Assembly (NCBI GenBank): GCA_036477795.1
Contig: JAZGDL010000063.1
Coordinates: forward strand, 1 to 5,561
Length of the DNA: 5,561 nucleotides
Direction of reading: 5' to 3'
Origin: JAZGDL01 sp036477795
GTDB taxonomy: Bacteria > Planctomycetota > Phycisphaerae > UBA1845
The translations under genes and the position numbers were made by a program. The notes under the pieces were generated by a model. It was not told the DNA's origin. It was given only the letters and a program-made list of their open reading frames with translations, and searched no databases. Positions 1 through 4,838 of this stretch are shown here, one piece after another. The stretch's first letter is position 1, and each line of letters opens with the position of its first letter.

Positions 1-279
1 GGGCCGGCGACTGCGTTGGAAGCCGTCAGACCAGATGATCCCCGCGCTTGCCAACAATCCTGGCACAACACCGAAACACACAGGATCAATTCCGCCCGGC
101 AACTCCACGGCATCCCGAACGTCGTCCGCCGTCGCCCGGCCCACGTCAATCAGCCGCCGGAGCAACGCCCGCCGGCCCCTTAGAATGATCAGCGCCCGCC
201 GGGCGTCAAGGGTCTGGTGAGCGTCGAGCTTCCTCCGCTCGCCTTCAGTGGTGGGGATCGTCCGCGGTCTCGCAATCAT
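1..279 (-). CDS. Hypothetical protein, winged-helix-like, partial (C-terminus off the left edge)
   Basis: A 93-codon open frame starts at ATG 279 and runs off the left edge without a stop. The start is well supported. A GGAGG Shine-Dalgarno (288-292) lies 8 bases upstream, and the ATG overlaps the stop of the preceding HTH gene in an ATGA junction, so the two are co-translated. The N-terminus is basic and hydrophilic (MIARPRTIPTTEGERRKLDA). An Arg-rich helix follows, then a segment reading ATADDVRDAVELPGGIDP and, further on, GLLASAGII. This resembles a small winged-helix fold in which a TADDV helix precedes a recognition helix ending in LASAGII. I recall similar small uncharacterised proteins beside excisionase-type genes in planctomycete islands; that is from memory, not a search. 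No catalytic motif, signal peptide or membrane segment is visible. DNA binding is inference. Confidence 0.72.
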   Translation of the reverse strand, partial: MIARPRTIPTTEGERRKLDAHQTLDARRALIILRGRRALLRRLIDVGRATADDVRDAVELPGGIDPVCFGVVPGLLASAGIIWSDGFQRSRRP

Positions 280-533
280 CGCCCCGCCCTCCGCACCGAC
301 CGCACCGGCGGACATCCCGCATCAAGCCATTCGAGCAGGGCCGCCCGCCTCCATCTGACCAATTGACCTAGCTTCACCGGGCGCGGAATTCGGCCCGCGT
401 CCGCCAGGCGGTAGACATGCCGGCGGGAACAATCGAGTAGCGTCGCCACGGCCCCTACGTCAAGCAATTCAGCCGGTGCCCGATCCGGCCCACCGATCCT
501 CTCGGCGGTACTCTTCGATAGTGTTGTGGTCAT
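276..533 (-). CDS. Excisionase-type helix-turn-helix DNA-binding protein
   Basis: An 85-residue protein with the MerR-like/excisionase HTH seen in Xis and AlpA-type regulators. After a short disordered N-terminus, residues 22-39 (ELLDVGAVATLLDCSRRH) form the first helix and turn. YRLADAGRIPRPVK follows as recognition helix and wing. LVRWRRAALLEWLDAG completes the usual 'R-W-R-x-x-x-L-x-x-W-L' ending. Family members direct element excision or act as small transcription regulators. The frame stays open upstream to 905, but that extension is Arg/Gly-rich and not protein-like. The ATG at 533 is preferred because a GGAG (543-546) lies 9 bases upstream and the domain begins soon after. The stop overlaps the next start by 4 bases. 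The phased repeats at 701-733 are plausible targets. Whether it truly promotes excision or only regulates transcription cannot be told here. Confidence 0.88.
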   Translation of the reverse strand: MTTTLSKSTAERIGGPDRAPAELLDVGAVATLLDCSRRHVYRLADAGRIPRPVKLGQLVRWRRAALLEWLDAGCPPVRSVRRAGR

Positions 534-623
534 CGCAATGAACTCCAGTTTGCGATCCTGGGCGTGCCAGCGATTGCGACCCGCTGCCAACGCACGCCCA
601 CCAAAAACCACAGACCGGAAGGG

Positions 624-644
624 GCGGAAGCCGGGACCTTCCGC
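624..644. repeat. Inverted GCGGAAG / CTTCCGC pair
   Basis: GCGGAAG (624-630) and CTTCCGC (638-644) form a perfect 7-bp inverted repeat with a 7-base loop. The arms contain the same TTCCGC core as the direct repeats at 701-733, so one protein might recognise both sets. It lies about 90 bases upstream of the HTH gene, in its likely leader or promoter region. Confidence 0.45.
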
Positions 645-659
645 TCCTGCGCATGAAGA

Positions 660-688
660 ATCGCCCCTGACGGCTGGCCAAGGGCGAT
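660..688. repeat. 7-bp inverted repeat, 15-base loop
   Basis: ATCGCCC (660-666) and GGGCGAT (682-688) are perfect inverted arms. On the minus-strand transcript this stem follows the 311-aa gene and is followed by a short TTCTTC, so it might be a weak terminator. It could equally be part of the protein-binding array in this spacer. No proper U-tract is present. Confidence 0.35.
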
Positions 689-700
689 GATTAACCTGAC

Positions 701-733
701 AGTTTTCCGCTTTTCTTCCGCTGAACTTCCGCT
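701..733. repeat. Three tandem 11-bp direct repeats, possible HTH-protein binding array
   Basis: Three consecutive 11-mers read agttttccgct, tttcttccgct and gaacttccgct on the plus strand. All share TTCCGCT (705-711, 716-722, 727-733). The 11-bp period is one DNA helical turn, so the cores face the same side of the helix. They begin 10 bases past the stop of the 311-aa gene and sit upstream of the HTH gene. A fourth same-orientation TTCCGCT at 639-645 is 66 bases (six periods) away. Phased direct repeats are the usual targets of Xis-type proteins; binding here is inference. Confidence 0.6.
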
Positions 734-742
734 TGCGGCCCT

Positions 743-1678
743 CTACTTGTTGTCGGCCCAGCGCGGCCGGGCGGCCACCGGCAGGCTTTGTGGTTCGATG
801 TCCTCCGTTTTCGGAAAACTCCTCTTTCCTTCTGCACGTCCCGACCGCGGAGCATTCTTCTGCGTCTGGGTAAGTCGGCGATATTCCCGAAGGTTGCGTT
901 GCCACGTGCCGAATTCCGGCAGCGGGTTCTCTTCCTCACCAAGCTCCAGCGCTGTCTTGTTCGCCCCTTCAAGCAACTCGTACGCTTCGCGGTCGGTGGG
1001 ACACGCATTGTGGTCTTTGAGTGCCTCGACAGCGTGCTGATACTGATTATGAGCTTTCGTGGCTCGGGGCGGTATCTTCGGTTCGATGGGTACAGCTCCC
1101 TGTCGCAAGTCTTGTTCGGGTATCACCTTGCCCCCGTCCGGGTTCGGCAGGTTCATTGTCGCCGCTTCGTTGGGATACGCTTCCCGTACGCCAGCAAGAA
1201 GCCGCTCGGTAAACCCCTCACCATCAAGCCTGGCAATCTCGGTACTCAGCGCGTCGGAACCGTCTTCGGAATCAACGTCGACGCAGAAGCGGCGCAATCG
1301 TTCTTCAAAGTCATCCACTTCCTTCTGTAGAGCTTCGCGAAGCTCCGATTCTGTGTACTGCCATACAGTACGGCTGAGACGGGCGTTCCATTGTTCCGTG
1401 AGAAGCTCACGCTCCGCTTCTCCAAAGTAGAGCAATAGGTGACGGTATACTCGGCTGTCGTCGACGCGCAGTTGCTCCAGCCCACCGCTGTGCCCCAGCA
1501 TTTCTACTTGAGCAGGCGAACAAACTACGCCGTTGCGAATAGCGATCTCCGCGGCTCGCTGTTCCGTCGCTCGATCGAACGCGCGATCCTGCTCACGCTG
1601 ATAATGGAAGATCCTCCGTAGCAGCTCCTTGAGGCGAATGGGCAGTTCTGGCGGGTCAGTGGGTTCACTTTTCTGCAT
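743..1678 (-). CDS. Conserved-looking hypothetical protein of the accessory element (311 aa)
   Basis: A 311-residue soluble, charged protein with no signal peptide or membrane segment. Residues 1-150 are rich in Glu, Arg and Leu and look mainly helical, including EAERELLTEQW and a heptad-like LREALQKEVDDFEERLRRF that could be coiled coil. A Gly/Pro-rich linker follows. The C-terminal block (about residues 210-280: PPRATKAHNQYQHAVEAL, then CPTDREAYELL, then LPEFGTWQRNLREYRR) resembles a domain I recall from planctomycete island proteins. Its TDREAYELL and TWxRxLRExR helices would suit a helix-turn-helix. Function is unknown. The ATG at 1678 is chosen because a promoter (1784-1811) and a structured leader lie just upstream. 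An in-frame ATG at 1732 is the main alternative. The frame is open to 2107, but the codons just ahead of the promoter-proximal leader do not read as this protein. Confidence 0.7.
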   Translation of the reverse strand: MQKSEPTDPPELPIRLKELLRRIFHYQREQDRAFDRATEQRAAEIAIRNGVVCSPAQVEMLGHSGGLEQLRVDDSRVYRHLLLYFGEAERELLTEQWNARLSRTVWQYTESELREALQKEVDDFEERLRRFCVDVDSEDGSDALSTEIARLDGEGFTERLLAGVREAYPNEAATMNLPNPDGGKVIPEQDLRQGAVPIEPKIPPRATKAHNQYQHAVEALKDHNACPTDREAYELLEGANKTALELGEEENPLPEFGTWQRNLREYRRLTQTQKNAPRSGRAEGKRSFPKTEDIEPQSLPVAARPRWADNK

Positions 1679-1732
1679 GATGCACCTACTGTCCCGGGTT
1701 GGCCCGGATGGCGCCGATGATAGGTGCAACAT
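1677..1732 (-). promoter_or_regulatory. Leader stem-loop that sequesters the ribosome binding site of the 311-aa gene
   Basis: On the minus strand the 5' arm TGCACCTA (1728-1721) is perfectly complementary to TAGGTGCA (1688-1681). After one U-U mismatch the pairing continues for 3 more bases into the first two bases of the ATG (1678), so 11 of 12 positions pair. The 3' arm contains the only Shine-Dalgarno candidate, AGGTG (1687-1683), so folding would hide the ribosome site and start codon. A smaller hairpin, CCGGG-CCAA-CCCGG, is nested inside. This is visible base pairing; a regulatory role is inference. Confidence 0.5.
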
Positions 1733-1752
1733 CGTCGCCACCCGGTCCGCTT

Positions 1753-1768
1753 GGTGGTGCGCACCACC
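1753..1768. repeat. Perfect 16-bp palindrome, candidate operator
   Basis: GGTGGTGCGCACCACC is a perfect palindrome placed just downstream of the predicted start of transcription from the promoter at 1784-1811. That is a typical position for a dimeric repressor operator. It is followed by ACCGTCCCGGGT. A second GTCCCGGGT lies at 1691-1699, giving a direct repeat with 1769-1777. Confidence 0.5.
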
Positions 1769-1783
1769 GTCCCGGGTGAGCGA

Positions 1784-1811
1784 ATTGTACCGATGACACA
1801 TAGAAAGCCAA
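1784..1811 (-). promoter_or_regulatory. Sigma70-like promoter for the 311-aa gene
   Basis: On the minus strand, TTGGCT (1811-1806, 4 of 6 to consensus) and TACAAT (1789-1784, 5 of 6) are separated by 16 bases. The predicted transcript would start near 1777 and carry a leader of about 100 bases containing the palindrome and the stem-loop. A TTCCGCT motif like that of the 701-733 array abuts the -35 (1817-1811). Confidence 0.45.
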
Positions 1812-1849
1812 GCGGAATGTGCACACCTGCCGCTGAGCCCGGCCCACCG

Positions 1850-2035
1850 CCATAGCCCAAGGGTCCGCCGCACGGTTCCGTCGAAGTGGATTGGCCGCTT
1901 CTTTGCGAGAAAGTTCTGGGCAACCATCGCCAGCAGCTCGAACCGGGCGAGAGCGACTCTACGCACTTCGATTCTATGCTCGACGCAAACATCGAGACCG
2001 TCCTCCTCTACTCGCACATCGGTAACACGAGCAAG
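1850..2035 (-). pseudogene. Possible decayed coding remnant, unassigned (recombinase tail?)
   Basis: This stretch translates on the minus strand to a protein-like segment: VTDVRVEEDGLDVCVEHRIE, continuing through ALARFELLAMVAQNF and IHFDGTVRR. Its codons have the purine-first bias of coding DNA. It has no credible start: upstream the frame closes at 2110 (TAG). Downstream it degenerates into Trp/Cys/His-rich sequence and then meets the promoter of the next gene. The 'V-x-x-V-x-V-x-x-D-G-L-D-V' strand pair vaguely recalls C-terminal segments of large serine recombinases, but the similarity is too weak to assign. It may be a truncated gene or chance. Confidence 0.22.
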
Positions 2036-2297
2036 GCCGGTATCGGCTGGGGCCACACGACTGGCGTTCTGGCCCGGTGTCGTGGTATACGGAGCACGTC
2101 GACGAAGCTACCCAACGGGCCGCACGAACGGCAACCTCCCCCAAACGGCGAGAGCTGGATTCCCTGACCGCCGGGGCCAACACCGAGACAGCGACGAAGC
2201 GCAGGGGCGTGGAGCACAGGGGTAGGAAGGTAAGCGGCATGGGTTGAGTATCCGGTCGCCGACCACAGAGATCCGCCACGCGTAAACCAATCGCCGT

Positions 2298-2666
2298 TCA
2301 CAAACCCAACGGCGCTACGTTCGGTGACGCACTTGCGATCTGGTTGTCCTCATCGCACACGATTTTCCTGGCGACGACGGGCTCGCGGGCGTGGGCGAAG
2401 GCGAGGATGGTGATGCGATCGCCGGTATCAATGAGCCGCGCGGTGCCGCCGTTGAGCACGAACGCGCCGGATCCTCGCGGGCCTTCTTGGGCATAGGTTT
2501 CGAGCCGGGCGCCGCTGGTAATGGAAACCACCAGGACTTTCTCCCCCTCCCAAAGATCGACGGCCTCCATGAGATCCGCGGGGATGGTGATGCTGCCCTG
2601 ATAATCGACATTCCCGTCGGTCACGCGGGCGCGGTGGATCTTGGACTTCAACTGTTCTCGAAGCAT
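2298..2666 (-). CDS. panD: Aspartate 1-decarboxylase (pyruvoyl enzyme)
   Basis: Converts L-aspartate to beta-alanine plus CO2 in the cytosol, feeding pantothenate and coenzyme A synthesis. The 122 residues match the family's usual length. The proenzyme self-cleaves between Gly24 and Ser25 (YQGSITI; codons 2597-2592), and Ser25 becomes the pyruvoyl group. Other family residues are at their standard places: Lys9 and His11 (LKSKIHRARVT), Tyr22, Arg54, Thr57 and Tyr58 (ARLETYA), and Asn72 in VLNGGTARL. The ATG at 2666 fits the invariant N-terminus, though no clear Shine-Dalgarno precedes it. The gene stands alone, 123 bases after the phosphatase-TPR gene, without panB or panC nearby. After the usual DEDNQI end there is an extra SASPNVAPLGL tail, next to the presumed element junction. 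In many Gram-positive and other bacteria self-cleavage needs no PanZ; none is seen here. Confidence 0.96.
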   Translation of the reverse strand: MLREQLKSKIHRARVTDGNVDYQGSITIPADLMEAVDLWEGEKVLVVSITSGARLETYAQEGPRGSGAFVLNGGTARLIDTGDRITILAFAHAREPVVARKIVCDEDNQIASASPNVAPLGL

Positions 2667-2696
2667 GGGATGTTCAATTCACGGAATACGATCCAT

Positions 2697-2717
2697 CGCC
2701 CGCCGCCGAGGCGGGCG
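2697..2717. other. GC-rich hairpin between the phosphatase-TPR gene and panD
   Basis: CGCCCGCC (2697-2704) and GGCGGGCG (2710-2717) form a perfect 8-bp stem with a 5-base loop. It lies 73 bases past the stop of the upstream gene and 31 before the panD start. On the minus strand no U-tract follows, so it is at best an imperfect terminator. It could instead be an mRNA-stabilising or leader structure for panD. Confidence 0.45.
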
Positions 2718-2789
2718 CACGCTACGGATGGTGCTCGGTGTCAGCGCCTTGTCAACCAGCGGATGACGGCGCCGGATCGGCGATGCGTC

Positions 2790-4838
2790 CTACCCGTCTT
2801 CTCCATCATCGCCATCAGAGAGTGAATGTTTGGGATCCCGCTTCAGATTCGCCGTCAGGCGGTCGGCGATTGCGCGGTGCTGGGCGGCTTTTTCGGGGTC
2901 TTTCTTGGCGCGCCGGTAGAGTTGGGCGAGGCAGCGGTGGGGGAAGGGGTTGTTCGGGTTCTGCTCCAGGGCGACGGTGAAGGCGCGGATGGCCCAGTCG
3001 ATCCGGCCTACCTCGGCCAGGGCCAGACCCAGGTGGATGTGTGTTTGCGGCCGGTGGTGCAACAGGCCGATGGACTGCATGTGCTCGTGGACGGCTTCCT
3101 CGCAGCGCTTCTGCCAGCGATAGGCCACGCCCAGGCCGTCGTGGGCTTCGGCGCTGTCGCCGTCGATGTCCAGGGCTTTTTGAAAAGCACCTTCGGCGTC
3201 GGCCCAGCGCTTGCGACGCAGGTAGACGTTGCCGAGCTGACAGTGCAAGCCGGGCATGCGCGGGTCGGACGCTTCGGCTTGTCGCAGATGGTCCAGGGCG
3301 GTGTCGGTGTCGCCACGCCGAAAGGCGATCATGCCCATGTAGAGGTTGGCCAGCGGGGCGTCGGCTTCGTCGGTCAGGATTTTCTTGACCGCCTGCTCGC
3401 ACTCGTCCAGTTGGACCGTCTGCAGCCGGCACTGGGCGATGGCGATCATGCAGCCCTTGTCGTCGGGCTTTTTGGCCAGCACCTGCTGGTACTGCTCGAT
3501 GGCCTGGGCCGGTCGGCCGGTGGCGGCGTATACCTGGCCCAGGTTGCGGGCCCGGTCGATGACCACGCCTTCGGCGGTTTGGTCCTCGGCGACGTAACCC
3601 AGGTCGGCCAGGTGCTGGAGCATCTTCTGGGCCACCCAGGGGTCTTCCTCTTCGTCGTCGGCTGACGGTTCGGCGTCGGCGTCCGTGGTTTCGTAGGTGT
3701 CGATGCGCTCGATATCATCGGGATCCAGATTGCCCTCGTAGATCTGGATCAGCGGGTGACCGTCCATGTCACCGGGGACCGGGCAGCCCAGCATCATCAG
3801 GATGGTGGGGGCGATGTCCAAGAGCGATGCGCCGTAGACCCGCTCGTCCTTGCGGATGTTCGGCCCCGTGATGGCCAGCATGCCGTGCAGCCGGTGCCAG
3901 GCCACCGGCCGGCCGTCCTTGATCTTGCTGGAGCCTTCGGGACGCAGATGATCGGAGTGAAAACCGTGGTCGCTCAGAATAATGATCGTGGTGTCGTCGC
4001 CGGCCAGTTGCACCAGCCGCCCCAGCATCAGGTCGTGAAACCGGTAGCAGCCGGTCATGACGTCCTTGAAGTGGGTGAAGTCTTCGTCGCTCACGTGTTC
4101 CATCTTGGGCGGGTGGTACTCCATGAACGCGTGGGCGAACCGGTCGATGGCGTCGTAGTACACGCCCATGAAATCCCACTCCTGCGTCTGCATCAGCCAG
4201 GTGGCCACCGAGTGGGTGGTGGCGCAACTGGCCAGCAGCGTCCGCAATTGGTGCAGGTTGCTGTCCTTGGCGGGGTCCAGCTCACCCAGCAACGGAATGA
4301 ACGGCCTCACTTGCATCCACGTCGTACCCGCCGGGTGCATGCGGCAATCACGTAACTGATCGACCAGCCCTTCGGGATGGACCGAGTGGGTCGGGACGGG
4401 CCACTCCTTGTCCGGCGGACCGGCCGGATGGGGGAAGCGATCGGTCACCACGAAGCCGTTGATTTTTTCGGCGGGGTGGCTGGCGAACCAGTTGAGCACC
4501 CCGGCCCGAAGGCCGCGCTCGGAGAGGACGTTCCAGAGCGCCTTGCACTTGCGTGACGTGCTGGAGACGGGCCGCACCTTGCCGGTGGAGCCGTCGGGCT
4601 CGGCGAAGCCGAGGATCTGGTGTTTGTCGGCGTACTTGCCGGTGGCGATGGAGGTCCACAGGATGGGCGAGAGCATGGGCGAGAGGCTGGCCACGTTGCC
4701 CATCACCCCCGCGTTGATGAACCGCTCCAGGTGGGGCATGTGGCCTTTTTCCATGAGCGGCTCGATCATCTTCCAGTCGGCCGCGTCCCAGCCGATCAAC
4801 AGCACCCGCTTGGCCAATCTGTTCACCGCTTGCTCCAT
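2790..4838 (-). CDS. Alkaline-phosphatase-superfamily phosphodiesterase fused to TPR repeats
   Basis: A 682-residue cytoplasmic protein with no signal peptide or membrane segment. Residues 10-365 are a type I phosphodiesterase/nucleotide pyrophosphatase-like domain. Candidate metal and catalytic residues are Asp18 (LLIGWDAADW), the nucleophile Ser57 (MLSPILWTSIATG), Asp232 and His236 (DAIDRFAH), Asp290 and His291 (ILSDHGFH), and His315 in WHRLHG. The domain ends in the typical DIAPTILMMLGCPVPGDMDGHPL. An acidic linker (about 372-400) leads to about seven TPR units (428-660), which usually bind protein partners. Substrate is unknown; phosphodiester or phosphonate hydrolysis is inferred from family. 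The ATG at 4838 overlaps the upstream hydroxylase gene by 16 bases and lacks a ribosome site. A GTG at 4826 (678 aa) has GGAG 6 bases upstream and a 4-base GTGA overlap, so it may be the true start. Residue numbers use the ATG. Confidence 0.9.
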   Translation of the reverse strand: MEQAVNRLAKRVLLIGWDAADWKMIEPLMEKGHMPHLERFINAGVMGNVASLSPMLSPILWTSIATGKYADKHQILGFAEPDGSTGKVRPVSSTSRKCKALWNVLSERGLRAGVLNWFASHPAEKINGFVVTDRFPHPAGPPDKEWPVPTHSVHPEGLVDQLRDCRMHPAGTTWMQVRPFIPLLGELDPAKDSNLHQLRTLLASCATTHSVATWLMQTQEWDFMGVYYDAIDRFAHAFMEYHPPKMEHVSDEDFTHFKDVMTGCYRFHDLMLGRLVQLAGDDTTIIILSDHGFHSDHLRPEGSSKIKDGRPVAWHRLHGMLAITGPNIRKDERVYGASLLDIAPTILMMLGCPVPGDMDGHPLIQIYEGNLDPDDIERIDTYETTDADAEPSADDEEEDPWVAQKMLQHLADLGYVAEDQTAEGVVIDRARNLGQVYAATGRPAQAIEQYQQVLAKKPDDKGCMIAIAQCRLQTVQLDECEQAVKKILTDEADAPLANLYMGMIAFRRGDTDTALDHLRQAEASDPRMPGLHCQLGNVYLRRKRWADAEGAFQKALDIDGDSAEAHDGLGVAYRWQKRCEEAVHEHMQSIGLLHHRPQTHIHLGLALAEVGRIDWAIRAFTVALEQNPNNPFPHRCLAQLYRRAKKDPEKAAQHRAIADRLTANLKRDPKHSLSDGDDGEDG

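Larger units (their letters stand above)
1679..2297. other. Region of about 620 bases without a defensible intact gene
   Basis: Between panD and the 311-aa gene I find the regulatory leader of the latter (1677-1811) and a possible coding remnant (1850-2035). I recognise nothing in about 2057-2297. Open frames here on both strands are short, lack ribosome sites and give Cys/Arg/Ser-rich, low-quality translations. No tRNA, terminal inverted repeat of an insertion sequence or terminator with a U-tract is visible. The stretch probably contains the junction between chromosome and accessory element. Confidence 0.5.

Noticed and set aside
534..905. N-terminal extension of the HTH gene frame to 905
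   Set aside because: The translation is Arg/Gly-rich and overlaps the end of the 311-aa gene. A ribosome site and the domain start both support ATG 533.
1935..1950. GGTTCGA-like T-arm suggesting a tRNA attachment site
   Set aside because: The flanking bases do not form a T-stem and no acceptor, D or anticodon arms can be built.
1679..2056. Extension of the 311-aa gene to a GTG at 2056 (437 aa)
   Set aside because: The extension is partly non-protein-like, and a promoter and RBS-sequestering leader sit inside it, so a start at 1678 (or 1732) is more credible.
1886..2167. 93-aa plus-strand open frame in the gene-poor region
   Set aside because: No ribosome site and no recognisable domain; it covers the better coding-like minus-strand segment.
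2750..2755. TTGACA on the minus strand as a panD promoter -35
   Set aside because: The hexamer is perfect, but no acceptable -10 lies 16-18 bases downstream and the GC hairpin intervenes.
2391..2825. 144-aa plus-strand open frame across panD
   Set aside because: Antisense to a clear panD and to the intergenic hairpin; the translation has no family features.
2826..3665. 279-aa plus-strand open frame
   Set aside because: It is an antisense shadow of the TPR region, produced by GC-rich codon bias; the minus-strand TPR pattern is unmistakable.
3756..4355. 199-aa plus-strand open frame
   Set aside because: His/Val/Gln-rich antisense shadow of the phosphatase domain, with no ribosome site or recognisable motif.
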